Source of the DNA: 2-12-FULL-35-15 sp036386835
GTDB taxonomy: Bacteria > Bacteroidota > Bacteroidia > 2-12-FULL-35-15
NCBI GenBank assembly: GCA_036386835.1
Contig: DASVUX010000061.1
Span: 1-64,000 of the forward strand
Direction of reading: 5' to 3'
Length of the DNA stretch: 64,000 nt
Part shown: positions 42,800 to 50,824 of the stretch, piece by piece
Layout of the letters: every line of letters begins with the position of its first letter
How positions within the stretch are numbered: the stretch's first letter is position 1
Made by a program: the position numbers and the translations under genes
Notes under the pieces: model-generated
Database searches by the model: none
Told to the model about the DNA's origin: nothing
Seen by the model: the letters and a program-made list of their open reading frames with translations, nothing else

Positions 42800-43276
42800 A
42801 TGCTCAGACTGGGCCGTACTCAAACCTTCCTTACCGGGATCGGGATTATCTTAATCTTTTATTTACTGAACAGATCAATGCTGATCCTGAATTCGGAGAG
42901 GGTAGAAGGGAAGTTCGTTTTTTATGTTGCAGAAGCGAACGAATTAATGGATAAGGATACTTACCCGGTAATAGAATTTGAAAAAGATGGAATGGTTTAT
43001 CAGTTCAAAGGGCCGGAAGGAACAGCATTCGAAGTCAATGAAAAGCTGCCTGTTCTGCTAAAAGATAATGATCCGGGAAACCCTAAAGTATACACATTTG
43101 CAATGTTTTGGTTATATCCCATGTTTTATGCTTTGCTGCCCTTAATTCTCTGGAGTGCATTTGCTCTTAGTTATGTTGGGAAACACGAGGTGGTCAGGAT
43201 TAATATAAAATATCCATTCTTTAAAAAGACGGATAAAAACCCGCCAGGAGATCCGGGATACAAGAAGCTGATGTGA
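42800..43276 (+). CDS. Small DUF3592-like membrane protein
   Basis: A 158-aa protein with an N-terminal membrane segment (FLTGIGIILIFYLLN, about 10-24) and a second at about residues 106-125 (LYPMFYALLPLILWSAFAL). In between is a soluble beta domain (VEGKFVFYVAE...PVIEFEKDGMVYQF), the layout of DUF3592-type proteins of unknown function. It follows murF by 27 bases and may share its transcript. Confidence 0.6.
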   Translation: MLRLGRTQTFLTGIGIILIFYLLNRSMLILNSERVEGKFVFYVAEANELMDKDTYPVIEFEKDGMVYQFKGPEGTAFEVNEKLPVLLKDNDPGNPKVYTFAMFWLYPMFYALLPLILWSAFALSYVGKHEVVRINIKYPFFKKTDKNPPGDPGYKKLM

Positions 43277-43582
43277 ACAATCAAGACGTCCGGCCGAACT
43301 ATAATACGCCCTTCCGGGGCTGAGGTGTTATATTTACCGATGTTATTAATAATAACTTCGTCCCTACGGGACTAATAAACATTCAAAGGATGGATAGATA
43401 GTGTATCACTGCCCTTTAAAGCTGCGGAGAAGCGCATTGTTATTTGTATTATGTGTATCCAGATTCTGTTTAGCTCCGAAGGATCATATTATTATTTGCC
43501 TCCTGGCCCGCAACGATCAAAGCTCCGGAGATCCGTATTAATATGGAATTAATTGATAAAACCAAAGACCTCCGAAAACAAA
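43277..43582. other. Gene-free stretch with repeat-like remnants
   Basis: No convincing ORF on either strand. It contains a short palindrome CGTCCCTACGGGAC (about 43364-43377) and two imperfect copies of AGCTCCGNAGGATC-type sequence (about 43472-43491 and 43521-43540). It looks like a decayed dispersed repeat or the debris of a small element rather than a gene. Confidence 0.35.
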
Positions 43583-43612
43583 AAATCCCAAACAGTTTAA
43601 TGTTTGGGATTT
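43583..43612 (-). terminator. Terminator of the acyl-CoA dehydrogenase gene
   Basis: An 11-bp perfect stem AAATCCCAAAC/GTTTGGGATTT (43583-43593 with 43602-43612), followed on the minus strand by a T-rich run. Confidence 0.8.
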
Positions 43613-43631
43613 ATATATCAAGCTATAAGTT

Positions 43632-44771
43632 TTAAGAAAGCAGTGATCTTGAAATAACGATCTTCTGAACCTCGGTTGTACCTTCATAGATCTGGGTGAT
43701 CTTAGCGTCACGCATTAAGCGCTCAACATGGTATTCCTTAACGAACCCGTATCCGCCATGAACCTGTACAGCTTCAATGGTAGTATCCATTGCAACTTTA
43801 GAAGCAAACACTTTTGCCATTGCACTGGCCCTGTCAAAATTAACATGCTGGTCCTTCATCCATGCAGCTTTAAGACAAAGAAGCCTTGCCGCCTCGATTT
43901 GAGTCGCCATATCAGCGAGCTTGAATTGTATGGCCTGGTGCTGGTTGATAGGTTTACCGAATGCTTTGCGTTCCTTTGAATATGCAAGGGCCAGCTCATA
44001 TGCCCCGGAAGCAATTCCAAGTGCCTGAGATGCGATTCCGATCCTTCCGCCAGACAATACCTGCATGGCGAATTTGAAACCAAAGCCATCTTCACCGATG
44101 CGGTTTGCTTTCGGGACTTTAACATCAGTAAACATCAGTGAATGTGTATCAGAACCCCTGATCCCGAGTTTATTTTCCTTAGGGCCCACTACAAACCCCG
44201 GCATTCCTTTCTCAAGGATAAGTGCGTTAATGCCTTTGTGTCCTTTAGCCACATCCGTTTGAGCTATAACAAGATAAACAGAAGCAGTGCTTCCGTTTGT
44301 GATCCAGTTCTTTGTGCCGTTAACAAGATAGTGATCGCCTTTGTCAATTGCAGTAGTTCTTTGAGATGTCGCATCCGATCCTGCTTCAGGCTCTGACAGG
44401 CAAAATGCACCTATGATCTCTCCTTTTGCAAGAGGTACAAGGTATTTTTGTTTCTGTTCTTCAGTTCCGAATTTTTCAAGTCCCCAGCACACAAGCGAAT
44501 TGTTAACGCTCATTACAACCGAGCAGGATGCATCCACTTTAGAAATTTCTTCCATGGCAAGAACATAGGAAACACAATCCATTCCGCCTCCGCCATATTT
44601 AGGATCCACCATCATTCCCATGAAGCCAAGTTCACCAAGCTGCCTGATTTCTTCCGCCGGAAATTTCTGATGTTCATCGCGCTCAATTACCCCGGGTTTC
44701 AATACATCATTCGCAAAATCCCGCGCGGCTTTCTGAATCATTAAGTGCTCTTCTGTCAAATCAAAAAACAT
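43632..44771 (-). CDS. Acyl-CoA dehydrogenase, short-chain type
   Basis: A 379-aa flavoenzyme introducing an alpha,beta double bond in acyl-CoA. Present are the signature GAFCLSEPEAGSDA near residues 125-138, the substrate loop TNGSTASVYLV, the AYAxxRKAFG-type segment and the catalytic base Glu in QIYEGTTEVQK near the C-terminus. This is the butyryl/short-chain branch by overall pattern, though chain length is not certain. Electron transfer flavoprotein genes are not in the window. Confidence 0.9.
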   Translation of the reverse strand: MFFDLTEEHLMIQKAARDFANDVLKPGVIERDEHQKFPAEEIRQLGELGFMGMMVDPKYGGGGMDCVSYVLAMEEISKVDASCSVVMSVNNSLVCWGLEKFGTEEQKQKYLVPLAKGEIIGAFCLSEPEAGSDATSQRTTAIDKGDHYLVNGTKNWITNGSTASVYLVIAQTDVAKGHKGINALILEKGMPGFVVGPKENKLGIRGSDTHSLMFTDVKVPKANRIGEDGFGFKFAMQVLSGGRIGIASQALGIASGAYELALAYSKERKAFGKPINQHQAIQFKLADMATQIEAARLLCLKAAWMKDQHVNFDRASAMAKVFASKVAMDTTIEAVQVHGGYGFVKEYHVERLMRDAKITQIYEGTTEVQKIVISRSLLS

Positions 44772-44891
44772 GAGATATAAATTTTTTTGTTAAATAATTA
44801 CTTTATTTTTGAGAGCTTCCAAAAGAAATGCAGGCAGACCTTCTGGCGCATGGCAAATGTAAATTTTAAAATCAAATTTTGCTAATTGTTT

Positions 44892-45971
44892 ATGACAAAT
44901 TTCGGCCCTCAAAGCTATAATGTTATCGGGTTAATGTCCGGTACTTCCCTTGATGGGCTGGATATTGCATTTTGCCGGTTCACGTTTAATGAGAATAAAT
45001 GGCACTTTGAGATCCTTCAGTCGGAAACCCGCCCGTATCCCGGAGAATGGAAGGAACGACTGCTGTCACTGGAAACCGTTGACGGCATTACTTTCCAGGA
45101 GATACACCATGAATATGGTTTTTATACCGGGCGACTTGTTTCAGATTTTATCATAAAGCATTCATTGAAAGTAGATTTCGTTGCTTCCCACGGCCACACT
45201 GTTTTTCATCAGCCGGATAAGCGTTTCACGGTACAGGTTGGTGCAGGAAGCGCAATTGCAGCAGCATGCAAAACAGCGGTAGTATGTGATTTTCGCTCAC
45301 TTGATGTCGCGCTGGGCGGGCAGGGTGCCCCGCTTGTACCGATCGGTGACAAATTACTATTTGGAGAGTACGATTACTGTCTTAATCTTGGCGGTTTTGC
45401 CAATGTTTCTTACGAGCACAAAGGCAGAAGGGCGGCTTACGATATTTGCCCTGTTAACATTGTAATGAATGCGATCACGGAGAGGCTTGGAAAACCATAT
45501 GATGATAGAGGTGAGTTGGCGCGCTCAGGCATGATAAGCAAGTACCTGTTGAATGAGCTGAATGAATTGCCTTATTTCAGGCAGCCCCCGGAAACTCCTA
45601 AATCCCTGGGAAAGGAATGGGTAAAAGAGAATATCGACACACTTTTTGATAAATATGAAATAGAGGAGAATGATCTTCTTGCTACCTTTTGTGAGCATGT
45701 GGCCGCGCAGATTGCCCGTGCGCTGGAATCAAAAAAGGAAGGAAAGCTGCTGATCACGGGTGGCGGCACTTATAATGATTTCTTAATTGAGAGGATCCGC
45801 GAAAGAGTGCCTTTGGAAATAGTTATTCCAGCTAAAAATATTATAGAATTCAAGGAAGCATTGATCTTTGCTTTCCTGGGGGTGCTGAGGATGCGAAATG
45901 AAATTAACTGTTTAAGAAGTGTAACCGGGGCGCGGGAAAACAATTGCGGTGGCGCTGTATATCACTTTTAA
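44892..45971 (+). CDS. anmK: Anhydro-N-acetylmuramic acid kinase
   Basis: A 359-aa kinase that phosphorylates 1,6-anhydro-MurNAc and opens it to MurNAc-6-phosphate in recycling of cell-wall sugars. Characteristic segments are VIGLMSGTSLDGLD at the start, DFVASHGHTVFHQP, VCDFRSLDVALGGQGAPLVP, and LLITGGGTYNDF later. The preferred start ATG 44892 (MTNFGPQSYN) is two codons after TTG 44886. Its presence with murF hints at wall-sugar recycling, but murQ is not here. Confidence 0.93.
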   Translation: MTNFGPQSYNVIGLMSGTSLDGLDIAFCRFTFNENKWHFEILQSETRPYPGEWKERLLSLETVDGITFQEIHHEYGFYTGRLVSDFIIKHSLKVDFVASHGHTVFHQPDKRFTVQVGAGSAIAAACKTAVVCDFRSLDVALGGQGAPLVPIGDKLLFGEYDYCLNLGGFANVSYEHKGRRAAYDICPVNIVMNAITERLGKPYDDRGELARSGMISKYLLNELNELPYFRQPPETPKSLGKEWVKENIDTLFDKYEIEENDLLATFCEHVAAQIARALESKKEGKLLITGGGTYNDFLIERIRERVPLEIVIPAKNIIEFKEALIFAFLGVLRMRNEINCLRSVTGARENNCGGAVYHF

Positions 45972-45978
45972 GCTCAAA

Positions 45979-46008
45979 AAAAACGCCCCTGGACCAGGGG
46001 CGTTTTTA
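45979..46008. terminator. Terminator between anmK and the small acidic-basic gene
   Basis: CGCCCCT/AGGGGCG stem with loop GGACC, flanked by A and T runs; bidirectional between convergent genes. Confidence 0.85.
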
Positions 46009-46022
46009 AAATATAATTGCTA

Positions 46023-46262
46023 TCAGAAGTTCTCATCAAAAAAGGCATCGTCATCATCATCATCGCCAAAACCATCATCCAGTTTCAGGTCTTCATCAGC
46101 TACAGCAAAATCTTCTTCATCATCTTCAAGATTGTTTTTCCAGTTTTTTTTCTCTTTCTCTTTGAGAGGTTTAAGTTTAGTTGGTTTTCTTAACTCCCCT
46201 GATTCTTTCGATTTATCAGCTTTTTTGGCAGGACTCTTCTTTGGCGTGCTTGCTTTTTTCAT
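46023..46262 (-). CDS. Small charged, intrinsically disordered protein
   Basis: A 79-aa protein from ATG 46262 (a TTG two codons upstream is less likely). The N-terminal half is Lys/Pro/Ser-rich (KKSPAKKADKSKES) and the C-terminal half is Asp/Glu/Phe-rich (DDGFGDDDDDDAFFDENF), so opposite charges are separated along the chain. There are no Cys, no signal peptide and no domain. Similar charged small proteins occur in many Bacteroidota, but I cannot assign a function. Electrostatic partners such as RNA, DNA or a histone-like role are speculation. Confidence 0.6.
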   Translation of the reverse strand: MKKASTPKKSPAKKADKSKESGELRKPTKLKPLKEKEKKNWKNNLEDDEEDFAVADEDLKLDDGFGDDDDDDAFFDENF

Positions 46263-46445
46263 TTGCAATGAAAATTCGTTTTACAAAAATGGTTTTAACT
46301 TTTGTTTAAAATCGGTGTTTCTTTACTCTCATACAAATCTCGTAAAAAAATAATTTTGAAACAAAAAATAATTTAAAAAAATCTGGAGGGTTGTTTACCT
46401 TTACAGCCCCGTATTGGTATTAATAAATCCTGAAAGCAGATCAAA

Positions 46446-47546
46446 ATGATATACAGAACATTGCAGCAAACTTTTCTCGGTAATACATTGGAAAATTATT
46501 GTTGGTTTGCCGGGATTATTATTGTAGGATTGATATTCTTAAGGCTGCTATCAAGGCTCCTCGCCCTGGGTATATTCAGTTTCGTGAAAAGGTTCTCCAC
46601 GGGGGTGGGCTCAGATAAATTATTACTGCTGCTTAAAAAGCCGTTAAACACATTTATACTTCTTATCACATTTTACATTGCTTTTGAGCGGCTTGACTTT
46701 CCATTGGACTGGAATATCGGAACAATTGAGAAATTTGGTGTAAGGCTTGTTATTTACAGGACTTACCAGATTGCGATCGTTGTTGCTTTAACCTGGATCC
46801 TGTTAAGGCTGACTGACTTTCTTGGGCTTGTGCTCATGTATCGCGCATCCCTGACGGAATCCAAATCGGATGACCAGCTTGTTCCATTCGTGAAAGAATC
46901 GATTAAAGTCATCATCGTGATCTTTTCCGTATTCTTTATGCTGGGAGCTATATTTAAGCTGAACATTGCTTCGCTTATCGCAGGATTAGGTATAGGCGGA
47001 CTTGCCATCGCTTTGGCAGCCAAGGAATCGCTGGAAAACCTTCTTGGTTCATTCACCATTTTTCTTGATAAACCGTTTGTGATCGGTGACCTCATTCGTA
47101 TCAATGGAATAGAAGGGAATGTTGAGAAGATCGGGTTCAGGAGTACGAGGATCAGGACATTTGAAAAGAGCTATGTAACTGTGCCAAACAAAAAGCTTGT
47201 CGATACAGAGCTTGATAATCTTTCTTTGAGGATCCAGAGAAGGGCCAGGTTTAATATCAGTCTTACCTACGATACGAAAGCTACACAGCTCAAGAATATC
47301 ACTATGCAGGTGCAGAAATACATTGAGAACCATCCTCACGTCCTGCCTGGTGAAACAAGAATCCGTCTTCATGAATTCGATTCAAGCGCACTGAATATTA
47401 TGGTTCTTTATTTTGTCGATACTCTTGAGTATGACATCTATCTCGATGTGCGTGAAGAAATAAATTATAAGATCATGGAGATCGTTGAAAGCAATGGTGC
47501 TTATTTTGCTTACCCGACAACCACGGTCATTATGAAAAATAGCTGA
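46446..47546 (+). CDS. Mechanosensitive ion channel, MscS family
   Basis: A 366-aa protein with an N-terminal anchor and about five hydrophobic segments. The MscS core opens IASLIAGLGIGGLAIALAAKE (pore helix, Ala/Gly-rich), then ENLLGSFTIFLDKPFVIGDLIRI and GNVEKIGFRSTRIRTFEKSY of the beta domain. MscS channels open under membrane tension and release osmolytes. Length is between small MscS and the larger MscK types. It is monocistronic with an unremarkable leader. Confidence 0.9.
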   Translation: MIYRTLQQTFLGNTLENYCWFAGIIIVGLIFLRLLSRLLALGIFSFVKRFSTGVGSDKLLLLLKKPLNTFILLITFYIAFERLDFPLDWNIGTIEKFGVRLVIYRTYQIAIVVALTWILLRLTDFLGLVLMYRASLTESKSDDQLVPFVKESIKVIIVIFSVFFMLGAIFKLNIASLIAGLGIGGLAIALAAKESLENLLGSFTIFLDKPFVIGDLIRINGIEGNVEKIGFRSTRIRTFEKSYVTVPNKKLVDTELDNLSLRIQRRARFNISLTYDTKATQLKNITMQVQKYIENHPHVLPGETRIRLHEFDSSALNIMVLYFVDTLEYDIYLDVREEINYKIMEIVESNGAYFAYPTTTVIMKNS

Positions 47547-47785
47547 GCTCCTTCCACAGGTGCTTTTTAGTTAAAGGAAATTTTTTCCCCGCCTGCAATA
47601 AAAATATAAGGATTTCCGTTCTAAACGAAATCATCCCCTTTACACATCCCCTTTAATTATCTTTTTTATTAATGACGCATCTTTTCTGCGTTTCATCCCC
47701 GCTTATAGTTTGGTCGATTATGGATTTTGCCTGGATGCATCATCTATTGGTCAAAATGATCTGTTAACCCAAAACCTCTATAACC

Positions 47786-48562
47786 ATGAAAACCCTGTTC
47801 AACTCAGAAAAGAATTTTAACGAGCTTATTTTTGAAAACCGTAATAAGGATTATGGAGCTTATGCCATCCGCAGTTCCCACAATAATACCCTTGCAAGAA
47901 GCATGACTATTACAACGCTTGGTATCAGTGTTCTCCTCGCCTTGCTGGTTTACTTAAATAAGAATTCTGTGAGCGCCTCACCCTTAATAGATGTCGATCT
48001 CCCTGCAATAATAACCGAATGGCATGAGATCATAATTCCGCAGCCTGAAAAGCCTAAAGAGCTGCCTGTAGAACAAAACGATCCTCTGCCTCCCAAAACG
48101 GATAATCTCAATTTAACGGTTACTGATAAAAAAGAACCCCTGGATGTGAAGCCTGTAGAACTCATGAATGTAGGGGATAAAACAGTTAAGGATGGAACGG
48201 ACAGTGCATTTGCCGATCCTGTTACAAATATCCCGGCTTCACCCGCGCCAAGTAATAACATAGAAATAATAGTTAGCGAGATGCCTGAGTTCAATGGCGA
48301 TGTTTACGCATTTATAAAACAGCACATGCGATATCCGCAGGTGGCAGTGGAAAACGGAACACAGGGAACAGTTGGCCTGTCGTTCGTTATAGAGAAAGAC
48401 GGTTCGATCGGTGATATCAATGTTCTTGGCAGGGTGGGAGATGGCTGTACTGAAGAAGCGATCCGTGTGATAAGAATGATGCCTAAATGGAAGCCCGGCA
48501 AAAATAAAGGTGAGCTTGTACGTGTAATGTTCAACCTGCCTATAAAATTCAGGCTTAAATAA
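47786..48562 (+). CDS. TonB-family energy transducer
   Basis: A 258-aa protein with the N-terminal ENRNKDYGAYAIRSSH segment typical of Bacteroidota TonB proteins, one membrane segment (about residues 37-58, SMTITTLGISVLLALLVY), a Pro/Lys/Glu-rich linker and a C-terminal TonB domain (YPQVAVENGTQGTVGLSF...PKWKPGKNKGELV). It transmits proton-motive energy to outer-membrane receptors. It precedes exbB, exbD and another TonB gene, and a terminator lies between it and exbB. Confidence 0.85.
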   Translation: MKTLFNSEKNFNELIFENRNKDYGAYAIRSSHNNTLARSMTITTLGISVLLALLVYLNKNSVSASPLIDVDLPAIITEWHEIIIPQPEKPKELPVEQNDPLPPKTDNLNLTVTDKKEPLDVKPVELMNVGDKTVKDGTDSAFADPVTNIPASPAPSNNIEIIVSEMPEFNGDVYAFIKQHMRYPQVAVENGTQGTVGLSFVIEKDGSIGDINVLGRVGDGCTEEAIRVIRMMPKWKPGKNKGELVRVMFNLPIKFRLK

Positions 48563-48624
48563 ACAATTCAGTGTTTATAAATTGATGCTTGCCCGGAAAA
48601 AGCAGCCTGGCATATAATTAATTT

Positions 48625-48660
48625 AGCGATCGTGAGTTAATACACTTACGATCGCTTTTT
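48625..48660 (+). terminator. Terminator between the first tonB gene and exbB
   Basis: A 9-bp perfect stem AGCGATCGT/ACGATCGCT (48625-48633 with 48648-48656), with T5 after it. It separates the first transducer gene from the exbB-exbD-tonB group. Confidence 0.75.
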
Positions 48661-48685
48661 AATTTAACATCATAAATCAACAGAT

Positions 48686-49432
48686 ATGTTCAATTCCGTT
48701 CTCTTGCAAATTGTTACGAATGGTGCAGCAGCAGCTGCACAGGTTGTGGATACAACAAGAAACCTTGCTGCGCAGGTTTCCCAGTTGCCAATGCCTGAAC
48801 AGCCTAAAGAGGCTTCCTTATCCCTTCTCGATCTTATTGTTAAAGGCGGGTTCATCATGATCCCTATGGGAATATTATCAGTTATTACTGTATATTTTTT
48901 CTTTGAACGTTTGATGACCATCAGCAGGGCAGGTAAAATGGATTCGAATTTCATGAACCATATCAAGGATTATATTCATAACGGTAACCTGGATGCTGCA
49001 AAAGGATTGTGCAGGAATACCAAGGCGCCTGCAGCAAGAATGATAGAAAAAGGGATCAGCCGTATCGGTAAACCTATGAAAGAAATAGAAGAATCCATGG
49101 AGGCAGTAGGAAAACTTGAAATAAACAGGTTGGAGAAAAACCTCAGCGTATTGAGTCTTATCGGGCGTATCGCACCCATTTTTGGTTTTATCGGGACCAT
49201 TGCGGGGGTTATTAAGATCTTTTATGATATATCATTAACCGATAATATCAGTATCGGGGTTATTTCCTCGGGGCTTTACCAGAAGATGATCACATCTGCA
49301 TCCGGCCTTGTGATAGGACTGATCGCATTTATCGGCTATTATATCCTGAATGCAATGCTTGACAGAACAATCAATAGAATGGAAACAGCGTCAGTAGAAT
49401 TTATCGACCTGCTGCACGGACCGGGTAAGTAG
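48686..49432 (+). CDS. exbB: MotA/TolQ/ExbB proton channel family protein
   Basis: A 248-aa inner-membrane protein. Three membrane segments are recognisable: about residues 48-72 (IVKGGFIMIPMGILSVITVYF), about 150-170 (NLSVLSLIGRIAPIFGFIGTI) and about 195-225 (ISSGLYQKMITSASGLVIGL). The motif GTIAGVIKIF and the final helix match ExbB/TolQ. With ExbD it forms the proton channel that drives TonB. Starts the operon after the terminator. Confidence 0.88.
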   Translation: MFNSVLLQIVTNGAAAAAQVVDTTRNLAAQVSQLPMPEQPKEASLSLLDLIVKGGFIMIPMGILSVITVYFFFERLMTISRAGKMDSNFMNHIKDYIHNGNLDAAKGLCRNTKAPAARMIEKGISRIGKPMKEIEESMEAVGKLEINRLEKNLSVLSLIGRIAPIFGFIGTIAGVIKIFYDISLTDNISIGVISSGLYQKMITSASGLVIGLIAFIGYYILNAMLDRTINRMETASVEFIDLLHGPGK

Positions 49433-49539
49433 TAACAGCATTTAAGGCTGCGATCATGTCCGGCACAACCTAGCAGTGCTGTGTTATTCCGAACGAAGCC
49501 GGTATTGAGACGGAAAAATTAAACGATTAAATTTCGAAA

Positions 49540-49947
49540 ATGAAACTAAAACGCAGACATAAAGAAGGAGCAGAAGTAAGCACCGAGTCATTGAATGACA
49601 TCATGTTCTTCCTTCTTTTATTCTTCCTGATCATATCAACACTTGCCAACCCGAGTGTACTTAAACTTACCTTGCCGAATTCAAAACCCGGCGAGCAGCT
49701 TCAAAAACAGCAGATCACAATCGAAGTGGATGCCAATCACCAGTATGTAATAAATAAGACCATCATACCGTTTACTGATCTTGAAAATGCATTACGGATT
49801 GAAATGACAAAAGTAACAGAAGGAATTCCTACAGTAATTCTGAAGTTTGATAATTCACTGACTATTCAGGACCTGGCAGATGTAATGCAGATCGGTTACG
49901 GCCTTGGTGTTAAAATGGTACTTGCTACCAAACCTCCTAATAAGTAA
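49540..49947 (+). CDS. exbD: ExbD/TolR family protein
   Basis: A 135-aa protein with a cytoplasmic basic tip, one membrane segment (about residues 22-42, LNDIMFFLLLFFLII) with the Asp needed for proton flow, and a periplasmic ExbD domain (VLKLTLPNSKPGEQLQKQQIT). Single copy here, although many relatives have two. It starts 107 bases after exbB and ends four bases before the last TonB start. Confidence 0.88.
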   Translation: MKLKRRHKEGAEVSTESLNDIMFFLLLFFLIISTLANPSVLKLTLPNSKPGEQLQKQQITIEVDANHQYVINKTIIPFTDLENALRIEMTKVTEGIPTVILKFDNSLTIQDLADVMQIGYGLGVKMVLATKPPNK

Positions 49948-49951
49948 AAAG

Positions 49952-50755
49952 ATGGATGCGCAAGCCGAAAATAAGAACAGGTACATTGCTCTGGCATTTA
50001 CAATAGGGTTTCATGCTTTGTTGTTCCTCCTGTTTATATTGATTGTTTTCATTACACCTATTCCGCCATTTGAGATCAAACCAATGCCTGAGATCGAAAT
50101 AGGTTTAGGAATGGAAGGTATGGGCCAGGACCCTGGCGGCAGCGGTGATAATTCCAAAGATCTTGCAACAAGCATGGATGCTGCTACAACAGCTACAACC
50201 GCCCCCGCAGATGCACCGAATGTTATTACGGATGCAACCGAAACGGAAGTGTCAGTTAAAACTAACCCGAACAATACCAAGGATGTAAAGGAAGATGCAA
50301 AAACCCCGGAAGAGGAAAAAGCTAGTGCGGAACTTATGAATGCCCTTGCCAAGCTGAAGAATAAAAAAGGAGGAAAAGGTGAAGGTACGGGTGGAACAGG
50401 CGGTTCCGGAGACGGAACCGGAAGCGGTGTTGGTAACGGTGATGATGATGGAAAAGGCAACAGGCCCGGCATCGGGCAAGGGAAAGGCGGTTTTGATCTT
50501 CGCGGACGCTCTCTTGTGAATAAGCCCGACAGGCTGACAGATGCAACCGAAGAAGGCATCGTTGTGGTGGAGATCATCGTTGATGAAAACGGTAAAGTAA
50601 TAAAAGCAACCCCGGGACAGAGGGGCTCTACAACATTCAGTTCCAATCTTTATGCGAAAGCACGCCAGGCCGCACTAACTGCCAAATTTAGCCCACGTGC
50701 AGACGGATCAGGGGAACAGCGGGGAACCTATACTTTCGTATTTACACTCGAGTAA
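49952..50755 (+). CDS. TonB-like transducer with a Gly-rich linker
   Basis: A 267-aa protein from ATG 49952 (MDAQAENKNRY). A membrane segment (about residues 12-35) is followed by an acidic stretch (GLGMEGMGQDPGG), a linker of mixed charge and then a Gly-rich low-complexity run (about 150-185, GEGTGGTGGSGDG type). The C-terminal domain (VVVEIIVDENGKVIKATPGQ...FSPRADGSGEQRGTYTF) is TonB-like. It starts four bases after exbD, so it is the dedicated partner of this ExbB/ExbD pair. Confidence 0.78.
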   Translation: MDAQAENKNRYIALAFTIGFHALLFLLFILIVFITPIPPFEIKPMPEIEIGLGMEGMGQDPGGSGDNSKDLATSMDAATTATTAPADAPNVITDATETEVSVKTNPNNTKDVKEDAKTPEEEKASAELMNALAKLKNKKGGKGEGTGGTGGSGDGTGSGVGNGDDDGKGNRPGIGQGKGGFDLRGRSLVNKPDRLTDATEEGIVVVEIIVDENGKVIKATPGQRGSTTFSSNLYAKARQAALTAKFSPRADGSGEQRGTYTFVFTLE

Positions 50756-50783
50756 TATCACTTCTTTTAACCGGAAATTCATT

Positions 50784-50791
50784 TAATTTTG
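50784..50791 (+). promoter_or_regulatory. -7 element of the folC promoter
   Basis: TAATTTTG fits TAnnTTTG 33 bases before ATG 50825, immediately before a hairpin with a T-tract. Confidence 0.45.
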
Positions 50792-50822
50792 TGCATTATC
50801 CCCAAAGGATGATGCATTTTTC
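50792..50822 (+). terminator. Terminator of the exbB-exbD-tonB operon, overlapping the folC start region
   Basis: TGCATTATCC (50792-50801) pairs with GGATGATGCA (50807-50816) with one mismatch, followed by TTTTTCTT. It sits directly after the folC -7 element. Confidence 0.6.
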
Positions 50823-50824
50823 TT

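Noticed and set aside
49540..49947. Possible second exbD copy nearby
   Set aside because: Many Bacteroidota have two ExbD genes, but no second ExbD-like frame with a membrane segment and the Asp is found around this cluster.
50011..50646. 211-aa minus-strand frame opposite the second TonB-like gene
   Set aside because: It arises from the complement of the Gly/Asp/Lys-rich linker, giving a Ser/Pro/Phe-rich product with no domain.
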